A DNA stretch of 33,501 bases from DSOS01 sp035286585 (GTDB lineage Bacteria > Chloroflexota > Anaerolineae > Anaerolineales > UBA4823), in the NCBI GenBank assembly GCA_035286585.1, contig DATEDC010000197.1, positions 1 through 33,501 of the forward strand, read 5' to 3'. A program made the position numbers and the translations under genes. A model generated the notes under the pieces. The model had not been told where the DNA came from. It did no database searches and saw only the letters and a program-made list of their open reading frames with translations. This document shows positions 26,378 through 33,501 of the stretch, one piece after another (within the stretch, counting starts at the first letter, position 1; the number at the start of each line of letters is the position of its first letter).

Positions 26378-26788
26378 TTGCGCGTTGTCATTGATACGAA
26401 CGTGCTGGCCAGCGCGCTTATCCGCAGGCAGGGTAGATCGGGCCAGGTTCTCCGCCATCTGCGTGATGGTAGCTTCACGATTGTTTATTCGGTGCCTCTG
26501 ATGATGGAATTGGTAGAGGTCCTCAGCCGTTCGCAAATCCAAAAGAAGTACCATATCCTATCAGACGATGTTACCGCGTTGATCAACCTGGTCCGGCTAA
26601 GGGGGCAACTGGTATCTCCTCACCGCCAGATTAATGCCTATAGAGACCCAAAAGATAATCGCTTCCTGGAAGCGGCTGTAGAGGGGAATGCCGATATGAT
26701 CGTATCTGGGGATGCCGATCTCCTGGAGATGAGAGAATTCGAGAGGATCCCAATCCTCTCCGTGGCGGAGTTCCTGGCGCAACTCTAG
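26378..26788 (+). CDS. PIN-domain ribonuclease toxin (COG1569-like)
   Basis: The 136-residue protein has the PIN acids: D6 (VVIDTNVLASAL), E44 (MMELVEVL), D93 (DPKDNRFLEAA) and D112/D114 (SGDADLL). The order and spacing fit the putative PIN toxin group usually paired with Phd/YefM-like antitoxins. PIN toxins cut RNA, often tRNA or rRNA; the target here is unknown. The start is TTG 26378, three bases after the antitoxin stop, and it has no strong ribosome-binding site, so translation is probably coupled. This keeps toxin levels below antitoxin. All catalytic acids are present, so it looks intact. Confidence 0.87.
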   Translation: MRVVIDTNVLASALIRRQGRSGQVLRHLRDGSFTIVYSVPLMMELVEVLSRSQIQKKYHILSDDVTALINLVRLRGQLVSPHRQINAYRDPKDNRFLEAAVEGNADMIVSGDADLLEMREFERIPILSVAEFLAQL

Positions 26789-26837
26789 GGCTGCTAATAA
26801 AATACGAGTAGAAATATCCACTTACGAGAGAATACGT

Positions 26838-26843
26838 TATAAT
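26838..26843 (+). promoter_or_regulatory. Possible -10 box before the sigma-like gene
   Basis: A perfect TATAAT lies 80 bases before the ATG at 26923. No good -35 hexamer sits at the right distance, so the call rests on the -10 alone. Confidence 0.3.
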
Positions 26844-26922
26844 TCCCTTAAGAAATGCTTTTCCCAGCTCGCCTGACCAGGTTAATGGAGAGATCGATCC
26901 ACATAGGAGCGCCTGGTAACTC

Positions 26923-27426
26923 ATGTCCGAAACTGATTACCAACTCATCCAGGCTTGTCGACAAGGAGATATCTCTGCCTGGGAACGATTGCTGGACAAG
27001 TACGAAAGACTTGTTTACTCGATTGCACTCAATTATGGCTTGGCTACCGACGATGCAGCCGACGTCACCCAAACCACCTTTACCATCCTCATTCAAAGCC
27101 TGGAAAGCCTGCGGGACGATACCCACCTGGCCTCGTGGCTGGCTACGGTGACTAAACGACACACCTGGCGCTGGCTGAAGCGTCATCGTCGGGAGCGAGT
27201 CGGCCCAGGAGAGGACGTCGCCCTGAGCGAGTTTACCGGCGACGGAGCCTCCAATCTGGTGGAGCGCTGGGAACGTGCAGATTGGCTCTTCGATGGTCTG
27301 AATATGCTGGATGAGCGCTGTCGTGATCTGCTGTTGAGCCTGTATTTCGATCCGGAACAACCCAGCTACGCTCAGGTCGCCGAACGATTCGACATGCCGG
27401 AGGTCACATCGGTATCTGGAGCGTGA
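26923..27426 (+). pseudogene. ECF-like sigma-70 factor, truncated in region 4
   Basis: The reading frame codes for 167 residues. Region 2 is clear (WERLLDKYERLVYSIALNYGL, DAADVTQTTFTILIQSL, LASWLATVTKRHTWRWLKR). Region 4 begins with LDERCRDLLLSLYFD and PSYAQVAERFDMPE. In related sigma factors the recognition helix (a GSIGPTRARCL-type sequence) follows MPE. Here, after residue 160, seven unrelated residues and a stop follow, and the DNA becomes the antisense of a sugar kinase. The protein therefore lacks its -35 contact helix and is probably non-functional. The break is at about 27396-27403. No anti-sigma gene adjoins it. An assembly join is the alternative explanation. Confidence 0.75.
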
Positions 27427-28043
27427 ATGCCAAACACATTGGCAGCATCCTCCTCATTGCCAATGGCGAGGTCGCACAACGCGACCAGCTCCTGCATCAC
27501 TTCACCGGCGGGTTTGCCCCATTTCCACAGCTTGGAGCGGTAGTTCAGGTCGCATGATACCGTGAGGCCTTTGTCCCTGGCAAAGCGCACCGCCTCTGAA
27601 CAGGTCTCAGCCGCTCCTGCTGAGATAGCGGGGGTGATGCCTGTCCAGTGAAACCAGGTGGCATCCGCAAAAACGGTTTCCCAGTCGATCGTGCCGGGTT
27701 GGATAGTTGCCAGCGCTGAAGCCTCCCGGTCATAAATCACTTTACTGCCGCGCTGCACAGCGCCGTGTTCTAGGAAGTAAATCCCCAACCGTCCGCCGCC
27801 GCGCACGATGTGGCGGGTTCCCACACCCTGCTGGCGCAGGAACTGCAGGCAGGCTTCGCCAATCTCGTTATTCGGAAGGCGGGTGACAAATTCAGCCGGC
27901 AAGCCAAAGTATGCCAGCGAAACGGCGACGTTTGATTCACCGCCGCCGTATATGACATCAAAACTGCGCGCCTGGGTGAAACGCAAGTTCCCAGGCGGTG
28001 AGAGACGGAGCATAATTTCACCAAATGTCACGATACGCGTCAT
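27372..28043 (-). pseudogene. KdgK-like PfkB sugar kinase, C-terminus missing
   Basis: About 215 residues read as the N-terminal two thirds of a 2-keto-3-deoxygluconate kinase-type PfkB protein: VTFGEIMLRLSPPG at the start, YGGGESNVAVSLA (residues 32-44) as PfkB signature 1 region, then substrate-binding strands and SCDLNYRSKLW. The sequence stops being kinase-like after DTDVTSG and ends eight codons later inside antisense sigma-factor DNA. The ATP-binding region and the catalytic DTxGAGD signature are absent, so it cannot be active. ATG 28041-28043 has AAGGA upstream. It lies 12 bases after the SDR gene on the same strand, suggesting an original operon for sugar-acid metabolism. Confidence 0.78.
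27396..27403. other. Recombination or assembly junction
   Basis: The sigma-factor and kinase homologies both end here, on opposite strands. The bases GCCGGAGG can be read as the continuation of either gene (MPEG in the sigma frame, TSG in the kinase frame), so up to eight bases of shared sequence may have served as microhomology. Confidence 0.6.
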
Positions 28044-28055
28044 CTCGGTCCTTCT

Positions 28056-28511
28056 TTATAACCGCGATAAATGAAAACCGCCATCCACATTGATCACTTC
28101 TCCAGTACTGAAGGGGAGCAAGTCTTGGGCAATGGCAACGACAGCTTTGCCGACGTCTTCAGGCTGGCCCCAGCGCCGGATTGGCGTGACGCCCTGTTCC
28201 AGGATGAGATGGTCGTACTTATCCTTGACGACCGAGGTCAGGTCTGTGGCGACAATTCCAGGGCGAATCTCGTATACGTTGATGCCAAATTCCGCCAGCC
28301 GGTCAGCCCACAGCCTGGTCATCATACCCAGTCCCGCTTTGCTCAGGCAGTACTCTGCCCGGGAGGGGCTGCTGGTGTAGGCGCTGATCGAGCCGATGTT
28401 GATGATCTTGGGGTTCTGAGCCTGCCCCGACTGCACCTGGCGGATCATTTCCCGGGCAACAAACGGGTCAAGTTTCATCTGCTCTCGGTGGCAAAGGTGT
28501 TTGCCATTCAC
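28056..28511 (-). pseudogene. Short-chain dehydrogenase/reductase, N-terminus missing
   Basis: From about VAREMIRQ onward the sequence is a classical SDR C-terminal half: IINIGSISAY with the catalytic Ser, YCLSK (Tyr-x3-Lys), the INVYEIRPGIVATDL strand, and the ending TGEVINVDGGFHLSRL. The Rossmann GxxxGxG nucleotide site and the NNAG region are missing, so cofactor binding is lost. The frame begins at GTG 28511 in DNA that reads as another gene on the plus strand, so the first dozen residues are unlikely to be original. With the kinase it suggests a KduD/KdgK-like sugar-acid operon fragment. Confidence 0.75.
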
Positions 28512-28757
28512 GGCAAAGGACGCTTGCGCGAGTGGTTCAACGCCTATCGCGGGCGAGTCACCTACATGAAAGCCATCTCCGCTCTAGCCCAGCGCATCGC
28601 TGAGGCTCTCTGGTGGGTCATGGTAAAAGATGCCCCTTACCAGTATTGGAACGGTGAGCGAGCCCAAGAAGGCGGTGAAGTGACCCGGTTGGGTAACTTG
28701 TTGGTGGATCCCGAAACGGGTGAAGTGCTCGATACACTTTCACCAGATAGCGAGTGA
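28479..28757 (+). pseudogene. Possible transposase C-terminal fragment
   Basis: The plus-strand frame from about 28479 to TGA 28755-28757 reads LLSVAKVFAIHGKGR, then YMKAISALAQRIAEALWWVMVKDAPYQYW and a polar tail. The KAISALAQRIAEALWWVMV helix with a following Pro-Tyr resembles the C-terminal end of IS110-type transposases, but I am not certain. No start codon or N-terminal domain belongs to it; upstream the frame is antisense to the SDR fragment. No terminal inverted repeats were seen nearby. It would explain the local rearrangement if it is an insertion-sequence remnant. Confidence 0.35.
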
Positions 28758-28933
28758 TTGAGTTGTTAAGGTGCTGGCTCGCTCGGTGTGGAACGCACCT
28801 TCACAGCGAAATCATTTTGCGTGGCCCACGAAGTGCGAGCGGCTTTCACTTGAGCGTGTTTGGAGTAGGTTACCATGTCCTTTTCTATTTGCTGTTTTTC
28901 AACCCTGATGCGCGACTTTGCGCTGTAATACTA

Positions 28934-28960
28934 TTGACACTCTCACTTTTCAGTTATAAT
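28934..28960 (+). promoter_or_regulatory. Promoter of the two-component operon
   Basis: TTGACA (28934-28939) and TATAAT (28955-28960) are both perfect consensus boxes, separated by 15 bases. The spacing is short, but the match is otherwise the best in the window. Transcription would start about 60 bases before the kinase ATG at 29026. Confidence 0.6.
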
Positions 28961-29025
28961 TTATATAAATCTTATGATCGCCAACACGAGTGACCCAAAC
29001 CGATCAAGGTATACCAGATTGACCG

Positions 29026-30396
29026 ATGTTGCGTCGAGCAGCTATATTTAGAGATTATATAAAACTGCTGTCCCGAAGGCGATGGCTTGTCGTCGTTCTA
29101 GTTATGACGGGGGTGGTTCTGTACGAAACAATCGAGCACAAGGTGCTATTTAGGGGCATAGGACTGGTACCAGATTTCGTACGGGATGTGTTCTTCTATG
29201 GATTAGTATCTTTCTTTGCAGGCAATTATATTTTCAATAGATTAGACCGCCTTTCCTCTGCATACCAACAATCTGAGACCAGTTATAACAGCTTGCAAAA
29301 GTTGATCCAACAGTTGGCTGAGGCGCAGGATGAGCGGGAAGCAGCGACCATTGTTATTCAATCCGTACGTGTCAACCTCAAGATCAGCGGTGCACAACTG
29401 TTGTTGAGCAACCCCAGCAATGGCAGCTTTTATCTCGCAGCCAGTTGGTCACACAAACCTACACAACTCCTCGCTCTTGTCCAGCATCGTAAGGAGCAGG
29501 CTTGTAGTTTGAACAAACCTCTAGTGAAGAATGAGTCGCTTCAACTAAACCCTTGTGTTTGCACAGGCGAGGAGCGAGAAGAAGTATGGTCCTATAGTTA
29601 CTGCCTCCCTTTGAACGGCAGCGATCAGCCGGTAGGTATCCTGTATTTGTATCATACCGAGGAATTAAAAATAAACCCAAATCTAGAGAAACTTCTACTT
29701 GGTATGACTACTGAAATGGTCACTACACTAGATCGCATCCGGCTTCAGGTTACACTGGACCGACACGGGTCATCCCATATCAGCATTCAGCAAAGGATTG
29801 CCCGCGATATGCACGCTACACTAGGGCACAATCTGGCCTACCTGCGCATGAAATTAGCCCAAATAGTTACCACGTACCAGGCAGTTGAGGCCCCCCTCGT
29901 GGAGGACTTGATACAACTCCAGAATACTACCACCGAGGCATATCAGCAAATGCGAGACCTGTTGGTTGCGTTAACTCCCGAAGAGATACCCCATCTGCGT
30001 TCGACGTTGACAAATTACGCCCAGAGGATTGCAGATCGGGCTGGATTTAACCTGGACATCCACTATTCAGGCGAAGCCAGGCCTCTCCCTCCGCTAATCC
30101 TCCAACAAATTATATGGATTTTGCGTGAAGCGCTAGGTAATATTGAAAACCACGCCCGAGCCAATCAGGTTGAAATTGGAATTGCCTGGCAAGACGACGG
30201 TCTGGCAATCCACATAACGGACGATGGGCGCGGATTCGACACACACCAGCCTCTCACCAAGGGGCATTTTGGGATCCATTTCATGGAGGAGCGAGCCAGT
30301 GAAGTGAATGGGAAAATGATCCTTACCTCAGGTCTCAATTCGGGTACGCAATTCTCGCTCTGGATACCTTACCAGCAGAATCCAGAAGTTAAATGA
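29026..30396 (+). CDS. Sensor histidine kinase, NarX/DesK type (HisKA_3) with GAF-like domain
   Basis: The 456-residue protein has two N-terminal hydrophobic segments (WLVVVLVMTGVVLY and DVFFYGLVSFFAGNYIF) separated by a short loop, so little of it faces outside. Residues of about 80-235 look like a GAF domain, including a Cys-containing stretch (LNPCVCTGEE). The dimerisation helix is IARDMHATLGHNLAYLRMKL with H263 as the expected phosphorylation site. The ATPase domain follows, with LREALGNIENHA and DDGRGFD. It would phosphorylate the response regulator whose ATG begins one base after its stop. The signal is unknown; the GAF domain suggests a cytoplasmic ligand or redox cue. Base composition is clearly more AT-rich than in the nuo region. 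Confidence 0.9.
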   Translation: MLRRAAIFRDYIKLLSRRRWLVVVLVMTGVVLYETIEHKVLFRGIGLVPDFVRDVFFYGLVSFFAGNYIFNRLDRLSSAYQQSETSYNSLQKLIQQLAEAQDEREAATIVIQSVRVNLKISGAQLLLSNPSNGSFYLAASWSHKPTQLLALVQHRKEQACSLNKPLVKNESLQLNPCVCTGEEREEVWSYSYCLPLNGSDQPVGILYLYHTEELKINPNLEKLLLGMTTEMVTTLDRIRLQVTLDRHGSSHISIQQRIARDMHATLGHNLAYLRMKLAQIVTTYQAVEAPLVEDLIQLQNTTTEAYQQMRDLLVALTPEEIPHLRSTLTNYAQRIADRAGFNLDIHYSGEARPLPPLILQQIIWILREALGNIENHARANQVEIGIAWQDDGLAIHITDDGRGFDTHQPLTKGHFGIHFMEERASEVNGKMILTSGLNSGTQFSLWIPYQQNPEVK

Positions 30397-30397
30397 T

Positions 30398-31078
30398 ATG
30401 TCCAAGGTGATTAAAATCCTCGTGGTAGATGACCACGCGCTATTCAGGGCCGGTTTGGTCAGCGTTCTCAGCAAGCAACCGGATTTCAACGTGGTCGGAG
30501 AAGCCGCAACAATCCGACAAACGATCCGCCTGACGCAAGCTGAAATGCCCGACCTGGTCTTGATGGATGTAGGCTTGCCGAATGGCAATGGGGTCGAAGC
30601 CATGGACAGATTGTTGAAGATTCGCAAGGATCTTATGATCGTCTTTTTGACCGTACACGAGTCACAAGAGATCGCTTTCGCTGCGCTCAGGGCAGGCGCC
30701 AAGGGTTACCTGATCAAAGATATTGACATCCCGAAATTGCTGGTGGCCTTGCGCGCCCTGGAGCGTGGAGAGCTGGCCATCTCCCGGGAGCTCAGCAGCC
30801 GATACATCGAAGAGACCACGCGATGGTTAAAACAACGCCTCGCTGGTCACGGAGGCGAGAATACACTGACTGCGCGAGAGTTCGAGGTTCTAAGAGAGCT
30901 TGGTGCGGGTTATGATAACCGGGTTATCGGTCAACGACTGAGCATATCACCGAATACAGTTAAAGTTCACGTGAATAATATTTCACACAAATTAGGCATC
31001 TCCACGCGCGGAGAATTAGTGGAGTTTTCCCAGCGACATGGTCTTACAAAGATTCAGGGTCGACTTGCAAAGAGGTAA
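30398..31078 (+). CDS. Response regulator, NarL/FixJ family
   Basis: The 226-residue protein has an N-terminal receiver domain with the acidic pocket VDDH (D11, D12), phosphoacceptor D57 (LVLMDVGLPNG) and K107 (GYLIKD). The C-terminal LuxR-type helix-turn-helix reads LTAREFEVLRELGAGYDNRVIGQRLSISPNTVKVHVNNI. Phosphorylation by the upstream kinase should promote DNA binding and gene control. The stop of the kinase and this ATG are separated by one base, so the pair is an operon. Its targets are not visible; the downstream genes are candidates. Confidence 0.95.
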   Translation: MSKVIKILVVDDHALFRAGLVSVLSKQPDFNVVGEAATIRQTIRLTQAEMPDLVLMDVGLPNGNGVEAMDRLLKIRKDLMIVFLTVHESQEIAFAALRAGAKGYLIKDIDIPKLLVALRALERGELAISRELSSRYIEETTRWLKQRLAGHGGENTLTAREFEVLRELGAGYDNRVIGQRLSISPNTVKVHVNNISHKLGISTRGELVEFSQRHGLTKIQGRLAKR

Positions 31079-31382
31079 ATTAAGCCGGGAAGACTCTGCC
31101 CTGGAATGCAGACTGAAATCCTAACAAATACGCGGCAAGGGGGATTAGAGAAGTAATCCGAACCTGCTAATTGGATTATCTTTCATAGTCCAAAAAACTC
31201 CTCAAAAATATACGCATAAAGATCAGATCGATTAGGCTGGATTATAGACAAAGTTAGGAAAATTTCTTAATATAAACTAAGAAGTTCATTAAGATTTTTT
31301 AAATATTCGGAAAAAAATTATCTGAATTATCCTAATTCTACGATCAACCATTATTCTACGTACCCCTTCGGAAAATCGGTGA
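31079..31382. other. AT-rich intergenic region
   Basis: This 304-base stretch has no convincing gene. It contains an inverted repeat TTCTTA (31264-31269) / TAAGAA (31278-31283) and a possible promoter with TAGACA (31245-31250), a 17-base spacer and TAATAT (31268-31273). The repeat overlaps the -10. Several short AT-rich tracts follow. I see no strong terminator for the upstream operon. Confidence 0.4.
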
Positions 31383-31799
31383 ATGGTTGGTTTATCCCCA
31401 GTAGGTGTTGAGGCAACACAAGAAGTGGTGCCAATGCAAATTCTCCTGATCGGCAATGAATCTGCTTTGACATTAGGTGGGGCGAGCATCTTGGAAAGCG
31501 AGAACGAGTTTGCCTTGCGAAAAATCAAACTTGGTACACACGAATCACTTCCCCAAGCTCTTGAGCAATCTCAACCCGACCTGGTCATATTGGAACTTAG
31601 CCCGAACACACCGTTTCCAACCCTGCGTTCTCAGATACTGGAACGTTTTCCATTTCTCCCCGTCATCATCGTTAACAGCCTGGATAACAAGATTAATCTC
31701 TACGATCACGACGAGATTCTCATCAAAGAGTCAGCAGAGCTGCTCACGATCGTCCGTGACATCCAGGCTCGGAAGGAGGGTAACAAACGAAAGCAATAA
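31383..31799 (+). CDS. Small degenerate receiver-like protein
   Basis: The frame gives 138 residues; a start at ATG 31434 (121 residues) would begin directly with the domain (MQILLIGNESALTLGG) and is about as likely, since neither start has a clear ribosome-binding site. The pattern strand-helix-strand matches a receiver fold: PDLVILELSP sits where receivers have the phosphoacceptor, but Glu replaces Asp, and the acidic pair after the first strand is Asn-Glu. The ending DEILIKESAELLTIVRDI mimics the receiver's Lys-containing last strand and helix. It is thus probably a phosphorylation-independent pseudo-receiver. It stands alone between a two-component operon and a cytochrome peroxidase gene. 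Confidence 0.65.
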   Translation: MVGLSPVGVEATQEVVPMQILLIGNESALTLGGASILESENEFALRKIKLGTHESLPQALEQSQPDLVILELSPNTPFPTLRSQILERFPFLPVIIVNSLDNKINLYDHDEILIKESAELLTIVRDIQARKEGNKRKQ

Positions 31800-31840
31800 A
31801 TATCGGCGTTTTATTCCATTCAATCCAAGAGGAGGAATCT

Positions 31841-31876
31841 ATGAATTGTAAACTCAAAAATGAGCGCATAGGATAG
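31841..31876 (+). CDS. Possible 11-codon leader peptide
   Basis: ATG 31841 has an excellent ribosome-binding site (AGGAGG at 31830-31835, spacing five). It is followed by 11 codons (MNCKLKNERIG) and TAG. The next gene starts 43 bases downstream with its own site. The ORF is too short for a stand-alone call; it could be a translational leader or a relic. Confidence 0.3.
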   Translation: MNCKLKNERIG

Positions 31877-31919
31877 AAGCAAAAGCAACAAATTTATTGA
31901 ACAAGCGGAGGATGTAGAA

Positions 31920-33501
31920 ATGCAACTATTAAAATTATTTAATACCAAACGTAGGCTCGCAGCAGGCATAATCTTTTTCACCTTGCTCGCTGTTACGGCC
32001 GTCCTGGCAGCCCCGGGGGACATCACAGACAACTCCGGTCTCATCCCCTTCGACCAGGCGTTCTTCGCTTTCGAGGTGGAGAGTCCCTTGGGGTCTTTGA
32101 AAGATGTCCCGATCTGGGACGAGCTCGAGCAGATGTTGGACAACCCCTACGCCTTCGCGCTCGAGCCATCTGTAGCGGGTAACGCTCAGGGCTGGCCGTC
32201 TTACCGCCTGACCCAGGAGCGGCGCCGCTCCTTCATATACAGGGACTCTAATGACAACCCCTGCGCGCCCGGCTCCGCGGGTTGCGTCGAGGTGCCGCTG
32301 CCCCGCCACGTGATCCACCCGCTGAACTACAACCACTCCACTGGCGAAGAGCTGCGCCTGCTGAACATCGAATTCGAAGGCGCCGAGTGGGAGGTCCCGG
32401 GTGCTCTCGTCCTGGTCACAGAGTCGAATGAGGATGAGAGCATAGGTCCGCTTGGGGTCCCGGTGTATGAATATACCTATGACTCGATCGTCGTCTCGCC
32501 GGGCGAGGAGCGCGTCGAGGACGACGAGGCGGCGGCCGACTTCAACAGCCCGATCGGGCCGGATACCTCGACTTGCATCGTCAGCGTGGACCAGTTCTTC
32601 TCCCCAGGCCCCGGCCCTGTAGGCTCGGTTGTCGTGCCGGAGGGCTCGATCATCTGTGGAGGCGATCCAGGCGAACCGGGCTATGCAGGATTCGGAGTCC
32701 TCGCCGACATTGCCACCCAATACTCGGTGCCGGCCGTCCCTGGACTCGCCTCGCCGACAGTTTCTATTGTGGGCCAACAACTCTTCGATCCGGCGCGGGG
32801 GTTCATCCAGCCCCGCGCTGTCAACGGGACCGGGGGGCTGCGAAAGCCTTCGTTGAGGATCACCGATCCAGACCTGGGGGTCAATGGAACTGGGAATATG
32901 CCGGATTACCTGGTCAACTCGACGGCGAACCTGGCCGATCCCGCTGACTTGCTGCCTTCGAATGAGAATGATTACTACCGGGGGGCTACCCGTGGAGCAA
33001 AGGTGGAGGCAAGGAACGAGGCGGCAGCGCTGGGCAAGGCCCTCTTCTGGGATATGCAGGTGGGCAGCGACACCGTCCAGGCCTGCGCTTCGTGCCACTT
33101 CAACGGCGGCGCGGACGACCGGACCAAGAACCAGACCAACCCGAACCACCTGAGCGGGGACTTCACCCTTCAGCTCCACGGAAGCGTTCAGAACGCGGAC
33201 CTGACGGCCACCGACTTCCCCTTTGCCACCCAGGAGAATCAGATCGTCAACGACGTCGCCTCCTCGATGGGCGTGCGGTTCCGCACCTTCGTTGACATTC
33301 CGGCGCCCGGAGCCGGGGCGTTCGCCCCTCCCGACGCGTTCGGCGTCATGACCCTGCTGCCCGACATCGGCAACGACCCTGCGGGCGCGTGCGCCGGGCA
33401 GGAGTGCGACCCGATCCCGCTCTTCCAGGGGCTGCGGCGGGTCGAGCCGCGCAACACCCCCACGTTGTTCACCTCGGCCATGAACTTCGACAACTTCTGG
33501 G
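31920..33501 (+). CDS. CcpA/MauG-like di-haem cytochrome c peroxidase family protein, 5' part
   Basis: Starting at ATG 31920 (GGAGG at 31907-31911) the frame stays open to the end of the window, about 527 residues. A signal peptide is evident (KRRLAAGIIFFTLLAVTAVLAA). Residues ALGKALFWDMQVGSDTVQACASCH, with haem motif C389-x2-C392-H393, and later RRVEPRNTPTLF with FDNFW, match the N-terminal haem domain of the bacterial cytochrome c peroxidase/MauG family. The second haem would lie beyond the window. The region before the haem motif is some 350 residues, far longer than in CcpA, and holds beta-rich sequence with several cysteines. It would act outside the cytoplasmic membrane, reducing peroxide or oxidising a partner. 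Confidence 0.85.
   Translation, partial: MQLLKLFNTKRRLAAGIIFFTLLAVTAVLAAPGDITDNSGLIPFDQAFFAFEVESPLGSLKDVPIWDELEQMLDNPYAFALEPSVAGNAQGWPSYRLTQERRRSFIYRDSNDNPCAPGSAGCVEVPLPRHVIHPLNYNHSTGEELRLLNIEFEGAEWEVPGALVLVTESNEDESIGPLGVPVYEYTYDSIVVSPGEERVEDDEAAADFNSPIGPDTSTCIVSVDQFFSPGPGPVGSVVVPEGSIICGGDPGEPGYAGFGVLADIATQYSVPAVPGLASPTVSIVGQQLFDPARGFIQPRAVNGTGGLRKPSLRITDPDLGVNGTGNMPDYLVNSTANLADPADLLPSNENDYYRGATRGAKVEARNEAAALGKALFWDMQVGSDTVQACASCHFNGGADDRTKNQTNPNHLSGDFTLQLHGSVQNADLTATDFPFATQENQIVNDVASSMGVRFRTFVDIPAPGAGAFAPPDAFGVMTLLPDIGNDPAGACAGQECDPIPLFQGLRRVEPRNTPTLFTSAMNFDNFW

Noticed and set aside
28071..28478. Plus-strand frame leading into the transposase-like tail
   Set aside because: This portion is antisense to the SDR fragment, whose catalytic motifs are clear. 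Only the part after about 28479 is kept as a possible gene remnant.
28754..28993. 79-codon frame with two hydrophobic stretches
   Set aside because: It has no ribosome-binding site, no recognisable family, and it runs over the consensus promoter of the histidine kinase.
31935..33179. Minus-strand open frame of 414 codons
   Set aside because: It is antisense to the peroxidase gene, which has a signal peptide, a CxxCH haem motif and continuous family-like sequence. The minus-strand product is Arg/Gly/Val/Asp-rich with no recognisable domain.
1..33501. CRISPR arrays, tRNA and rRNA genes
   Set aside because: I saw no regularly spaced direct repeats, no cloverleaf-like sequence and no rRNA-like sequence by eye in the intergenic regions.

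Overview
The window looks like one contig piece from a GC-rich, anaerobe-type bacterium, most likely a Chloroflexota/Anaerolineae member. I infer this from the protein style: a DnaG zinc motif of the form C-F-G-x-C, a long RpoD, a complete 14-gene nuo operon with separate nuoC and nuoD, and a DUF1906/YCF48-type secreted protein. No database search was possible, so the taxon is an inference.

Layout. 1-4691 holds housekeeping genes: the 3' part of glyS, a PepA-type leucyl aminopeptidase, and on the minus strand a translationally coupled pair made of a DEDDh exonuclease and an unrecognised 448-residue protein with a nucleotidyltransferase-like signature. 4692-8548 holds the dnaG-rpoD macromolecular-synthesis pair with its promoter and leader. 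8608-23473 is a complete nuoABCDEFGHIJKLMN operon for proton-pumping respiratory complex I, with a strong promoter whose -10 lies in the loop of an operator-like dyad. 23476-25896 is a convergent gene for a secreted DUF1906 plus YCF48/Asp-box repeat protein.

After about 25900 the character changes. There is a Phd/YefM-PIN toxin-antitoxin pair, then a mosaic of broken genes. An ECF-like sigma factor loses its recognition helix at about 27400, exactly where a KdgK-type sugar kinase on the other strand loses its C-terminus. The kinase's upstream neighbour, a short-chain dehydrogenase, lacks its Rossmann N-terminus and abuts a possible transposase tail. This reads as a roughly 1.1-kb slice of a sugar-acid operon spliced between unrelated sequences, either by mobile-element activity or by assembly.

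From 28934 on, a lower-GC stretch carries a NarX/DesK-type histidine kinase and NarL-type regulator operon, a small degenerate receiver protein, an 11-codon leader ORF with an excellent ribosome-binding site, and a CcpA/MauG-like c-type cytochrome peroxidase that runs off the window. That last gene has no internal stop to position 33501 and has an exceptionally long region before its haem motif.

The best leads are the double-truncation junction, the exonuclease/unknown-protein pair with a probably leaderless transcript, the dyad at the nuo promoter, and the two-component/degenerate receiver/leader ORF/peroxidase cluster.
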